Below, in pieces: positions 35,339 to 52,372 of a stretch of 64,000 nucleotides of DNA. Position numbers and translations under genes: made by a program. Where the stretch lies: the NCBI RefSeq assembly GCF_007290395.2, contig NZ_CP041656.2:2976001-3040000 (forward strand). The letters are read 5' to 3'. The notes beneath the pieces were generated by a model, which saw only the letters and a program-made list of their open reading frames with translations, ran no database searches and was not told the DNA's origin. Each line of letters starts with the position of its first letter. Positions within the stretch are counted from its first letter, which is position 1. Source of the stretch: Bradyrhizobium cosmicum (GTDB taxonomy: Bacteria; Pseudomonadota; Alphaproteobacteria; Rhizobiales; Xanthobacteraceae).

Positions 35339-35767
35339 ATGGCAAAGAAAGTGACCGGATACCTGAAGCTTCAGGTCCCGGCCGGTGCGGCGAATCCTTC
35401 GCCCCCGATCGGTCCCGCGCTTGGTCAGCGCGGTCTCAACATCATGGAGTTCTGCAAGGCGTTCAACGCCCAGACCCAGAAGGAAGAGAAGAACACTCCG
35501 ATTCCCGTCGTGATCACGATCTACGCCGATCGTTCGTTCACGTTCGAGATGAAGACGCCCCCGATGTCCTTCTTCCTCAAGCAGGCCGCCAAGATCCAGT
35601 CCGGTTCGAAAGCTCCGGGCCGCGACAAGGCTGGCGCGGTGACCAAAGCGCAGGTGCGCGAGATCGCCGAGAAGAAGATGAAGGATCTGAATTGCGACTC
35701 GATCGAGTCGGCCATGAAGATGGTCGAGGGCTCTGCCCGTTCGATGGGTCTGGAAGTGGCGGGGTAA
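35339..35767 (+). CDS. rplK: 50S ribosomal protein L11
   Basis: A 142-aa protein of the GTPase-associated centre. N-terminal [35 protein letters not shown] and RNA-binding C-terminal domain [13 protein letters not shown] and [10 protein letters not shown] are standard. AGGAG lies before the ATG. A short GCCGGC hairpin (35306-35322) precedes the ribosome site. Confidence 0.99.
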   Translation: MAKKVTGYLKLQVPAGAANPSPPIGPALGQRGLNIMEFCKAFNAQTQKEEKNTPIPVVITIYADRSFTFEMKTPPMSFFLKQAAKIQSGSKAPGRDKAGAVTKAQVREIAEKKMKDLNCDSIESAMKMVEGSARSMGLEVAG

Positions 35768-35773
35768 GCGGCT

Positions 35774-36466
35774 ATGGCAATCGGAAAGCGTTTGAACAAA
35801 GCCCGCGAAGGTGTTGATCGCGAAAAGCTTTACCCGCTCGCGGACGCCATCAAGATGGTCAAGGAACGCGCCAAGGCGAAGTTCGACGAGACCATCGAGG
35901 TCGCGATCAATCTCGGCGTCGATCCGCGTCACGCCGACCAGATGGTCCGCGGTGTCGTGACCCTGCCGAACGGCACCGGCCGTACGCTCCGCGTCGGCGT
36001 GTTCGCCCGCGGCGCCAAGGCCGACGAGGCCAAGGCTGCGGGTGCCGACGTCGTCGGCGCCGAGGACCTGGTCGAGAAGGTGCAGAACGGCACGATCGAA
36101 TTCGACCGCTGCATCGCCACTCCCGACATGATGCCTCTGGTCGGCCGTCTCGGTAAGGTGCTCGGCCCGCGCGGCCTGATGCCGAACCCGAAGATCGGCA
36201 CCGTGACCATGGACGTCACCAACGCCGTCAAGGGTGCCAAGGGCGGCTCGGTCGAGTTCCGCGTCGAGAAGGCCGGCATCCTGCAGGCCGGCGTCGGCAA
36301 GGCCTCGTTCTCCGAGGACAAGCTGGTCGAGAACATCAAGGCGCTCGCGGACGCGGTCTCCAAGGCCAAGCCCGCCGGCTCCAAGGGCACCTACATCCAG
36401 CGCGTTGCGGTGTCCTCGACGATGGGCCCGGGCGTGAAGGTCGAGCCGGGCACCATTCTGGGCTAA
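35774..36466 (+). CDS. rplA: 50S ribosomal protein L1
   Basis: A 230-aa protein of the L1 stalk that also represses the L11 operon by binding its mRNA leader in studied bacteria. Signature [49 protein letters not shown]. It follows rplK by 6 bp and is closed by a strong terminator. Confidence 0.99.
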   Translation: MAIGKRLNKAREGVDREKLYPLADAIKMVKERAKAKFDETIEVAINLGVDPRHADQMVRGVVTLPNGTGRTLRVGVFARGAKADEAKAAGADVVGAEDLVEKVQNGTIEFDRCIATPDMMPLVGRLGKVLGPRGLMPNPKIGTVTMDVTNAVKGAKGGSVEFRVEKAGILQAGVGKASFSEDKLVENIKALADAVSKAKPAGSKGTYIQRVAVSSTMGPGVKVEPGTILG

Positions 36467-36488
36467 GGTTCGAGAATTGCATGAGGCG

Positions 36489-36522
36489 AGGGGCGGAATC
36501 GGGCGACCGATTCCGCCCCTTT
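36489..36522 (+). terminator. Intrinsic terminator after rplA
   Basis: A perfect 14-bp stem (36489-36502, 36507-36520) capped by the GCGA tetraloop and followed by TTT. It separates rplKA from the hydroxyacid dehydrogenase gene. Confidence 0.8.
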
Positions 36523-36556
36523 CCATTTTCGACGGCACTCACCGGAAACAAGAACA

Positions 36557-37510
36557 ATGGCTGACAAGGTCCTGATCTACTCGCGCTTTCCCAGGACGAT
36601 GATGGCGCGCTTCGCCGAACGGTTCGAGTTGCTCGACACCGCCGGCAAGCCGGCCCGCGAGGTGTTTCCGGCAGAGGAGCTCGGCGGCATCCGCGCGATC
36701 CTGACCGGTGGCGGCCAGCCGCTCGGCGCGGAAGCGATGGACCAGTTTCCAAAGCTCGGCGCCATCATCTGCTACGGCACCGGTTATGACGGTGTCGACC
36801 TGAAGGCGGCCACCGCGCGCAACATCGCGGTCGGGCACAGTCCCGGTGCCAATGCAGCCTCGGTGGCCGATATCGCGATGACCCTGATGCTGGCGACGAC
36901 GCGGCGGATCCTGGTCGCCGACCAGTATGTCCGCAGCGGCGATTGGGCGGCGTCGAAACCGTCGCCGATGATGCGCCCGCAGGCCGGCTTGCCCGGCCGC
37001 CGCGTCGGCGTCTACGGCATGGGCGAGATCGGCCGCAAGATCGCCGTGCGCTGCGCCGCGTTCGAGAGCGAGATCGGTTATTTCAGCCGCACCAAATACG
37101 ATCTGCCCTATCAATATTTCCCCACGCTGGAGGCGCTGGCCGACTGGTGCAGCGTGCTGATGATAGCGGTCCGGGCAGGGGCCGACACCCAGCACGTCGT
37201 CAATGCCGATATCCTCGGGCGGCTCGGGGCGGACGGCTATGTCGTCAACATCTCCCGTGGGTCGGTAATCGACGAGCAGGCGCTGGTCGCGGCGCTGACC
37301 GACAAGACCATCGCCGGCGCCGGCCTCGACGTCTTCGAGCAGGAACCGCACGCCCCGGACGCCCTGACCGCGCTCCCCAACGTGGTGTTCGCCCCGCATA
37401 TCGGCGGCCACACCCTCGAATCGCACGTCGCCATGCAGGACTGCGTGCTGGCGAACCTGGCCGCTTTCTTTCAGGGCAAGCCGCTGCCCTACGCGGTCAA
37501 ATCGGCCTGA
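36557..37510 (+). CDS. D-isomer-specific 2-hydroxyacid dehydrogenase
   Basis: A 317-aa NAD(P)-dependent enzyme reducing 2-keto acids such as glyoxylate or hydroxypyruvate. Rossmann motif GVYGMGEIGRKIA, NISRGSVID with catalytic Arg, Glu in DVFEQEP, and His in PHIGGHT. SRTK after the second strand suggests NADPH use, as in GhrB-type reductases. It lies between rplA and rplJ, an unusual position, after its own terminator-bounded gap, so it is likely a separate unit. Confidence 0.92.
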   Translation: MADKVLIYSRFPRTMMARFAERFELLDTAGKPAREVFPAEELGGIRAILTGGGQPLGAEAMDQFPKLGAIICYGTGYDGVDLKAATARNIAVGHSPGANAASVADIAMTLMLATTRRILVADQYVRSGDWAASKPSPMMRPQAGLPGRRVGVYGMGEIGRKIAVRCAAFESEIGYFSRTKYDLPYQYFPTLEALADWCSVLMIAVRAGADTQHVVNADILGRLGADGYVVNISRGSVIDEQALVAALTDKTIAGAGLDVFEQEPHAPDALTALPNVVFAPHIGGHTLESHVAMQDCVLANLAAFFQGKPLPYAVKSA

Positions 37511-38090
37511 ATCGGCCCTTATAGGCCCGCATCAGGCCCCGCCGCCAACGGATTGGAACTGGTGTGAATTTTGCTCTTGGCAAGCAGGCCGGGAGCGGTT
37601 AAAGAACCGCTTCCGGACGTGCCGGCCTCGGCTGGCGCGTTCGTGCACGCATTCCGAAAACCCGACAAGACAGGAGATCATTCCTTTTCAGGACGTCCGC
37701 GAGGATTTGCCGGAAGAGGAAGGAAAACCCGTCGGTTGGTGGAGTGCGGGCAGAGGTCGGGCGGTTCGCCGGCTGACCTTGTCCTGTCCAAGACTGCAGG
37801 CGCCCGCGGGAAATTTCGATTTCTCAACGGCTTAATCGTATGGCCTGCATAGACGGGTGAAGACCGGTTTCACTTTGCCTCCTGCCTAAGGTTGGTGGCG
37901 GAATGGGTTTGGTTCGGACCTCGACACGCCGTGGGCTCTAGCGGGCTCCCGGAGGGCAGGCTTTGAATTGTCGTCTCGCCCGGCGCGTGTCCGAAGGGTT
38001 CTGCCCTGAGGTTCAGGTTTTGGGTGGGGCGATGGGTGCAACCCGGCGGTCCCGCTTCTCGCGATGACCGCCAACCGGAAAGAGCTTGCT
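37511..38090 (+). promoter_or_regulatory. rplJL leader region
   Basis: A 580-bp stretch with no gene. It should hold the rplJL-rpoBC promoter and the L10-binding mRNA leader that mediates autoregulation in bacteria. A 10-bp hairpin at 37591-37614 (GGGAGCGGTT/AACCGCTTCC) is visible. I cannot place a promoter with confidence. Confidence 0.5.
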
Positions 38091-38609
38091 GTGGAACGAG
38101 CGGCAAAAAAGGAAGCGGTCGAACAGCTCAATTTGGCCTTTAAGGCCACGAGCGTCGCGGTCGTTGCCCAATATTCCGGCCTGACCGTTGCCCAGATGCA
38201 GAAGCTGCGTACGCAGATGAAGCAGGCTGGCGCCTCGGTGAAGGTCTCGAAGAACCGTCTCGCCAAAATTGCTCTTGAAGGCACTGACGTCGTTGCCATC
38301 GGTCCCATGCTGAAGGGACCGACCGTGATCGCCACTTCGAACGATCCGGTAGCGGCGCCAAAGGTCGCCGTCGAATTCGCCAAGGCGAACGAAAAGTTCG
38401 TCATCATTGGCGGGTCGATGGGAACGACCGTCCTGAATGTCGATGGCGTGAAGGCGCTTGCCTCGCTGCCGTCGCTTGATGAACTGCGTGCCAAGATCGT
38501 CGGCCTCCTCGTGGCCCCGGCGACCAAGCTTGCGCAGCTCGCAAACGCGCCCGCGGGCAAGCTCGCGCGCGTCATCCAGGCTCATGCCTCAAAGGGCGAA
38601 GCGGCCTGA
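38091..38609 (+). CDS. rplJ: 50S ribosomal protein L10
   Basis: A 172-aa protein of the L10-L7/L12 stalk base. Begins with GTG at 38091 ([13 protein letters not shown]) with GGAAAGAG upstream, which gives the usual length. The ATG at 38064 adds nine residues without family support. [16 protein letters not shown] and [13 protein letters not shown] are typical. Confidence 0.97.
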   Translation: MERAAKKEAVEQLNLAFKATSVAVVAQYSGLTVAQMQKLRTQMKQAGASVKVSKNRLAKIALEGTDVVAIGPMLKGPTVIATSNDPVAAPKVAVEFAKANEKFVIIGGSMGTTVLNVDGVKALASLPSLDELRAKIVGLLVAPATKLAQLANAPAGKLARVIQAHASKGEAA

Positions 38610-38663
38610 CGCCCTTCGCAAAACTCAAACCCGAACCAGACTTACATTCAAGGAAACAGAACA

Positions 38664-39035
38664 ATGGCTGACTTGCAGAAAATCGTTGACGACCTCTCGA
38701 GCCTCACCGTGCTCGAAGCCGCCGAGCTCGCCAAGCTTCTCGAAGAAAAGTGGGGCGTGTCCGCCGCTGCGGCCGTGGCCGTTGCCGGTCCTGCCGCTGC
38801 TGCCGCCGCTCCGGCGGAAGAGAAGACCGAGTTCACGGTCGTCCTGGCCTCCGCCGGCGACAAGAAGATCGAAGTCATCAAGGAAGTCCGCGCCATCACC
38901 GGCCTGGGCCTGAAGGAAGCAAAGGACCTCGTCGAGGGCGCGCCGAAGCCTGTCAAGGAAGGCGTGAACAAGGACGAAGCCGAGAAGATCAAGGTCCAGC
39001 TCGAGAAGGCTGGCGCGAAGGTCGAGCTCAAGTAA
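38664..39035 (+). CDS. rplL: 50S ribosomal protein L7/L12
   Basis: A 123-aa multimeric stalk protein that recruits translation factors. N-terminal dimerisation helices, an Ala-rich hinge (about 35-52), and the C-terminal domain with [24 protein letters not shown] and [18 protein letters not shown]. Fifty-four bp after rplJ. Confidence 0.99.
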   Translation: MADLQKIVDDLSSLTVLEAAELAKLLEEKWGVSAAAAVAVAGPAAAAAAPAEEKTEFTVVLASAGDKKIEVIKEVRAITGLGLKEAKDLVEGAPKPVKEGVNKDEAEKIKVQLEKAGAKVELK

Positions 39036-39051
39036 GCAAAGCTTACTGGCG

Positions 39052-39086
39052 AAGATCCCGGCGAGCATCAGCGAAGCCGGGGTCTT
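39052..39086 (+). terminator. Hairpin after rplL (attenuator or terminator)
   Basis: An 11-bp stem AAGATCCCGGC / GCCGGGGTCTT with a 13-nt loop, directly after rplL and without a U-run. The position matches the rplL-rpoB attenuator or processing hairpin known in other bacteria. Confidence 0.5.
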
Positions 39087-39163
39087 GGTCCATCTCTCAA
39101 GGGTGGACCAGATGCAAAAGGCGTGCGACGGAACGTCCCGACGCAGGCCGAACACGAAAAAGT

Positions 39164-39198
39164 GTGGGGATTTGAGGGTTACCCCCTCGAATCTCCAC
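39164..39198 (+). promoter_or_regulatory. rpoB leader hairpin
   Basis: A 15-bp stem with G-U pairs (39164-39178, 39184-39198) and loop TTACC, in the 479-bp gap before rpoB. Nothing else is coding in 39036-39514. It may control read-through to rpoBC. Confidence 0.5.
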
Positions 39199-39514
39199 TA
39201 TTGTCGCCCCATATCGGTTCGGCAGCACGAAAGCGCGGTGGGCAGGGATGCGGGATTTCCCTGTAAGCCGTTGGGAGAGCAAGCTATTTCGGGCTTTTTC
39301 AGTCCGTGAAGACGATCGTTGTGACGGGCGGGCGTGCCTATGCGCCCCGCGCGTCGTTTTGCGTTTTGAAGGTCTGAAGAACAGATTCAGGACATGACGG
39401 CCTGAAACTGGATCTTTGGTCCCCAAAACGGGTTCGAAAAATTCAACCCGGGGAGCGGTGGCAGCCGCGTCCTGGACGACGCGCCCCGAGCGGGCGACGA
39501 AATGAGAGGCCACG

Positions 39515-43639
<4,125 letters not shown>

Positions 43640-43650
43640 CACGACCTTTC

Positions 43651-43675
43651 ATGCCCGGCCTTCACGGCCGGGCAT
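43651..43675 (+). terminator. Hairpin between rpoB and rpoC
   Basis: Perfect 10-bp stem ATGCCCGGCC / GGCCGGGCAT with a 5-nt loop (TTCAC). No U-run follows, so it may be an RNA processing or pause site rather than a full terminator. Confidence 0.5.
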
Positions 43676-43768
43676 TGGCGCCCCTCCCGAGGCCTTGAGG
43701 GCAGGGCGCCCCGATTGAGTGATTTTCGAATTTGCGGCCGTAGGCGACCGGCACGCGAGGAGAAGACG

Positions 43769-47965
<4,197 letters not shown>

Positions 47966-47996
47966 TCGTTCATCCGTAGGAATACCGAGGACAATG

Positions 47997-48023
47997 AAAA
48001 GGCCGGCGCAAGCCGGCCTTTTT
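47997..48023 (+). terminator. Intrinsic terminator of the rpoBC operon
   Basis: Perfect stem AAAAGGCCGGC / GCCGGCCTTTT with tetraloop GCAA, running into TTTTT. It may act on both strands. It shows that the downstream genes are not part of the rpoBC transcript. Confidence 0.88.
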
Positions 48024-48157
48024 GCTGCTTTGTTTCCCTGTTGCGGTGCAGGATCAACCTTTGTTCATCTTTCCTTCAGGCGCAAAAGCGCTTCTGCTAG
48101 GGGAGCTTAGACGGCGGTCCCGTGACGGGGGGCAGCGCCGGAGACCACGGAACGCAC

Positions 48158-50212
48158 ATGCTTGATCTCGCAATCGTAGGCGGCGGCCCCGGCGGGCTGA
48201 TGAGCGCCTGGTACCTGAAGCGTAAGCTCGGCGACCTCTGTCGCGTCACCATCTACGAGGCCTCGGACCGGCTCGGCGGCAAGATCGTCACGCGCAAATT
48301 CGCTTCCGCACCCGCGATGTACGAAGCCGGCGTTGCCGAGATCTACGACTACTCGATGACCGGCCCCGATCCGCTGCGCGAGCTGATCCAGCATTTCGGA
48401 CTTCAGACCATTCCGATGGACGCCGAGCAGGTCCAGTTCGGCGGTGAACTCCTCAACGACGTCGCAGGCATGCGCCGCAAATACGGCGCCAAGACCGCGG
48501 CGGCGATAGAGGCGTTCCGCAAGCGCTGCGCCGAAGCGCTGTCGCCGATCGAGTATTACGAGGGCGTCGGCGCGCACGACAACGAGAACCCCTGGGCCTA
48601 CAAGACCGCCGAGCAGGTGCTCGACGAGGAGGTCGAGGACGAAACCGCAAAGCGTTTCTTCAAGGTGATGGCGCGCTCGGACATCGCGACCGAAAGCCAC
48701 AACACCAACGGCCTCAACGCGCTGAAGAACTACCTGATGGATGTCGACGGCTATATCGGCCTCTACTCCATCCAGAACGGCAACGAGCAACTGATCGAGT
48801 GCCTGCAGTCGGAGGTCAATGCCGATATCCAGCTCAATCATCGCGTGCTCGCCGTCGGCAAGGCGCCGACCGGCCGCTACCAGCTCAAGATGATGAATGG
48901 CAAGGGGCCGGAGACGCGCGATTTCGACCTCGTGCTGGTCTGCCTGCCGCATTCCTGGCTCGCCACCGTCGGCTGGGAAGGCGAGCAGCTTCGCAAGTCG
49001 ATGGTCAAGCACGTCTCGTACTTCGATCGTCCCGCACACTACCTGCGCGTCTCGATCCTGTTCGACACGCCGTTCTGGGGCGAGAAGATTCCCGGCGCCT
49101 GGTTCATGTCGGAGGCCTTCGGCGGCTGCTGCGTCTACAATGAAGGCGCGCGCCACGATGTCGGCAAGCATGGCGTCCTGAACTGGCTCATTCCCGGGTC
49201 GGATGCGCTGGCCTTCGCGAATCTCTCGGACCAGGAGCTGATCGACGCTGCGCTGAAATCGCTGCCGGCCTCGTTCGGCGATGCGCGAGCGCATTTCATG
49301 GAAGGGAAGATCCATCGCTGGCTGTCGTCGGTGAACGCGATTCCAGGCGGTATGCCTGTGCGCGATGTCATGACCAATCACCGGCCCGAGCCGAAGGAGC
49401 ATCCCGGCATCGTGGTGGTCGGCGACTATCTGTTCGACTCGACCCTGAACGGGCTGCTCGATTCGTCGGACGCGGCAACCGACATCATCCTGACCGAGAT
49501 GATGCGGCTGCGCCGGGAGCGTGCGCAGGACAGCAAGCCGCTCTCGGACAAGATCGATCGCGAGTATTTCGAGAATTATCGCGGCCTCGGCCCCTATAGC
49601 GAGGCGTGGCGGCATTTCACGGATCCCGACTATCTCACAAAGCTGATCGGCATCGTCTGGGGCAAGGTCAAGGGCGCCAAGCTGTTGATCGCGGGCTCGG
49701 CCAGCGGCGAACTGGTCGGCGCACTGCGCGAGCGCGGCATCGATGCCTGGGGCATCGAGAACAACCGCGCTATCCACGCCAAGACGCCGAAGGCTCTGAA
49801 GAAGTACAATAAGCTCGGCTCGATCACCGACATGCCGTTCAAGGACGGCGCGTTCGACTTCGTGTTCGAGACCAGCCTCTGCCATGTTTCCCCGAAGCAG
49901 GTGGTCCGCGCGATCCGCGAGCTCAACCGCGTGGTCAGGACCGGTCTCGTGTTCGGCTCGATCACCTCGGACATGGCCTCGGCCGTGATCGACCGCTACG
50001 ACCTGCTGCGCGGGGTCAAGAAGCTCGGCACCTGGTGGGAATGGTCCGAACTGTTCTTCGGCAACGGCTTCGACCTGTCGATGCACCGCAAGGACTGCGC
50101 CGATGCGCTGTGGGAAGCGACGCTCGCGGCCAACAAGGGCCCGGGCCAGTGGTACGCCGACGCCGACAGCTTGCGTTATTCGTTCTTCGACAAGGTCGAG
50201 GACGACGACTAG
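48158..50212 (+). CDS. FAD-dependent amine-oxidase-like protein fused to a methyltransferase
   Basis: A 684-aa two-domain protein. N-terminal FAD/NAD(P) fold with VGGGPGG (7-13) and DRLGGKI, continuing to GDYLFDSTLNGLLDSSDAA near 430-440, which closes the flavin site as in amine oxidases and phytoene desaturase-like enzymes. The C-terminal domain (about 505-660) is a class I SAM methyltransferase fold: IAGSASGELV (511-520), an acidic residue in WGIENN, and FDFVFETSLCHV. Motif I is degenerate. It may oxidise and methylate one small molecule or lipid. Start ATG 48158 is chosen by the flavin motif; GTG 48122 would add twelve residues. Confidence 0.85.
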   Translation: MLDLAIVGGGPGGLMSAWYLKRKLGDLCRVTIYEASDRLGGKIVTRKFASAPAMYEAGVAEIYDYSMTGPDPLRELIQHFGLQTIPMDAEQVQFGGELLNDVAGMRRKYGAKTAAAIEAFRKRCAEALSPIEYYEGVGAHDNENPWAYKTAEQVLDEEVEDETAKRFFKVMARSDIATESHNTNGLNALKNYLMDVDGYIGLYSIQNGNEQLIECLQSEVNADIQLNHRVLAVGKAPTGRYQLKMMNGKGPETRDFDLVLVCLPHSWLATVGWEGEQLRKSMVKHVSYFDRPAHYLRVSILFDTPFWGEKIPGAWFMSEAFGGCCVYNEGARHDVGKHGVLNWLIPGSDALAFANLSDQELIDAALKSLPASFGDARAHFMEGKIHRWLSSVNAIPGGMPVRDVMTNHRPEPKEHPGIVVVGDYLFDSTLNGLLDSSDAATDIILTEMMRLRRERAQDSKPLSDKIDREYFENYRGLGPYSEAWRHFTDPDYLTKLIGIVWGKVKGAKLLIAGSASGELVGALRERGIDAWGIENNRAIHAKTPKALKKYNKLGSITDMPFKDGAFDFVFETSLCHVSPKQVVRAIRELNRVVRTGLVFGSITSDMASAVIDRYDLLRGVKKLGTWWEWSELFFGNGFDLSMHRKDCADALWEATLAANKGPGQWYADADSLRYSFFDKVEDDD

Positions 50213-50243
50213 CCTTTCGGGCGCACCGGATTCGCCAATTGCT

Positions 50244-50272
50244 TTGCCGAATTCATCATGATCGCATAGAAT
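50244..50272 (+). promoter_or_regulatory. Promoter of the ABC exporter gene
   Basis: TTGCCG (50244-50249), 17 nt, TAGAAT (50267-50272). A 7-bp inverted repeat ATAGCGG-TTG-CCGCTAT at 50280-50296 sits where transcription should start and could be an operator. Confidence 0.5.
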
Positions 50273-50344
50273 CGGTGCAATAGCGGTTGCCGCTATGTCC
50301 TGCTTTCTCTGCGGTCATGCCGGCCGTCAGCATCGGTTGGTTTC

Positions 50345-52372
50345 ATGGCGTCCAAGCCTCCCACTTCCAAGCCTCCCTCTCTCGACGACAAGAAGCTCGC
50401 TGCGGAAGAGGCGGCTGAGCTCGACAAGAAGCTCGCCGCCGTCAGGCCCGACCTCGAAGACGACGAAGACGAGGAGGATGACGAGCTGGAGCTCGATGAC
50501 GACGATGAGGACGAGGACCTCGTCGTCTTTACCGCGCGCGAGGCCGCCGGCGCGCTCGCCACCATCCTCGGTTTCGTCAAACCCTTTCTGTCCAACTACA
50601 AGCGGATGCTGTCATTCGTGGCGTTCGGCGTCTTCGTCGAGACGCTGTTCAATGTCATCATGCCGCTCAGCTTGAAGTACCTGATCGACGACGCTCTCGG
50701 CGAGGAGGATTTCCATGCGCTTTACAAGATCCTCGGCGTGCTCGCGGTCGCCGGCATCTTCACCTCCATCGTCGCGGTCTGGTACGAGCGCTGGGACGCG
50801 CGGCTGGCTGCCTGCATCATCTCCGACGTCCGCAAGCGCCTGTTCGAGCACGTTCAGGACCTGCCGGCGGCGTATTTCGGGCGGACCAAGCGCGGCGAGA
50901 TACTGTCGCGCTTTTCCGTCGACCTTGCGGCCTTCGAGGGGTCGGTCAAGACCTTCGCCAACAGCGCGGCTCTGCCGTTCCTGGAGTTGATTGCGGGCAT
51001 CATCCTGATGGTGTTTCTGAACTGGCAGCTCGCGGTGGTCGCGCTGCTGGTGTTTCCGATCACGCTGATCGGTCCGCGCATGCTCACGCCGAAGGCGGTG
51101 CAGGCCAATTACGAGCAGAAGCTCAACGAGAGCGCGCTGCTCGGCATGGTGCAGGAAAACGTCGCCGCGCAGGCGGTGATCAAGGCGTTCAGCCTGCAAC
51201 GCCGGATGTTCGGCTTCTTCACCTTCCGCAACGACGAGACCCGCAACAAGATGGCCTCGGCCGCGTTCCTCTCCACCATGGTCGAGAGGACGGTCACCAT
51301 CTCGGTATTGCTGTTGCACATCGTGGTGCTCGCGATTGGCGCCTATCTGGCAACCAAAGGGCAGATCACCATCGGCACCTTCGTGACCTTCGAGAGCGCG
51401 TTCTGGGAGGTATCCTACAACATCGCCCACGTCATGCACTTCGTTCCGGTGTCGATCTCCTCGGCCGCCGCGATCCGCCACATGCAGGAACTGCTCGACG
51501 AACCGACGCGCAGTGCCGATCGGCCCGGCGCACCCGATCTGCCGCGCGTCACCCACGACATCACCTTCGACCGAGTGACGTTCCAGTACGAGGGCAGCCA
51601 GACGCCGGTGCTGGACAATCTCAGCCTCAAGCTCGATGTCGGCAAGCGTATCGCCATCGTCGGGCCCAGCGGCTCCGGCAAGAGCACGCTGCTCAATCTG
51701 ATTCTGAGGCTCTACGTGCCTGATGAGGGCCGCGTCACCATCGACGGCGTCGACGTCCGCAAGGTAACGCTGGATTCGCTGCGCCGGAGCATGGCGGTGG
51801 TGTTCCAGGAGAACATGCTGTTCAACATGTCGATCCGCGAGAACATCCGGCTCGGCAAGGAAGGCGCGACCGACGAGGAGGTGGAGGAGGCCGCCAGGAA
51901 GGCCGAGATCCACCGCTACATCATGAGTCTACCGCAGCGATACGACACGCCGGTCGGCGAGCGCGGCGATACCTTGTCGGGCGGCCAGCGCCAGCGCATT
52001 GCGATCGCACGCGCGGTCATCCGCAATCCGTCCGTGCTGCTGCTCGACGAGGCAACTTCGGCGCTCGACCAGACCACGGAGGCCGCGATCAACCGCACAC
52101 TGCTCAAGGTCGCCAAGGGCCGCACCATGATCTGGTCGACCCACCGCCTGAGCTCGGTGGTCGAGATGGACGAGATCATCGTGATTTCAGGGGGCAGGGC
52201 GATCGAACGCGGCTCCCATGCCGAGCTGCTCGCCATGAACGGAACCTACCGCAAATTGTGGAACGACCAGACCCACCAGCCGCACGAAGCGGCGGCTCAG
52301 GCCGATGACGACACCGACGATGATGACGACGACCTCGATGACGATGAGGACGAGGACGACGAGGAGGAGTGA
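50345..52372 (+). CDS. ABC exporter (permease-ATPase fusion) with acidic tails
   Basis: A 675-aa MsbA/lipid-exporter-like half transporter. A long Asp/Glu block (about 36-58) precedes six transmembrane helices (about 80-370). The ATPase has Walker A GPSGSGKS (440-447), LSGGQ (544-548), LLLDEA with Asp568-Glu569, and H-loop STHR. The C-terminus is another acidic run (about 652-675). No clear Shine-Dalgarno is seen. The last 76 bp overlap the 3' end of the opposite-strand FAD gene. It probably exports a lipid or natural product of this locus. Confidence 0.93.
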   Translation: MASKPPTSKPPSLDDKKLAAEEAAELDKKLAAVRPDLEDDEDEEDDELELDDDDEDEDLVVFTAREAAGALATILGFVKPFLSNYKRMLSFVAFGVFVETLFNVIMPLSLKYLIDDALGEEDFHALYKILGVLAVAGIFTSIVAVWYERWDARLAACIISDVRKRLFEHVQDLPAAYFGRTKRGEILSRFSVDLAAFEGSVKTFANSAALPFLELIAGIILMVFLNWQLAVVALLVFPITLIGPRMLTPKAVQANYEQKLNESALLGMVQENVAAQAVIKAFSLQRRMFGFFTFRNDETRNKMASAAFLSTMVERTVTISVLLLHIVVLAIGAYLATKGQITIGTFVTFESAFWEVSYNIAHVMHFVPVSISSAAAIRHMQELLDEPTRSADRPGAPDLPRVTHDITFDRVTFQYEGSQTPVLDNLSLKLDVGKRIAIVGPSGSGKSTLLNLILRLYVPDEGRVTIDGVDVRKVTLDSLRRSMAVVFQENMLFNMSIRENIRLGKEGATDEEVEEAARKAEIHRYIMSLPQRYDTPVGERGDTLSGGQRQRIAIARAVIRNPSVLLLDEATSALDQTTEAAINRTLLKVAKGRTMIWSTHRLSSVVEMDEIIVISGGRAIERGSHAELLAMNGTYRKLWNDQTHQPHEAAAQADDDTDDDDDDLDDDEDEDDEEE

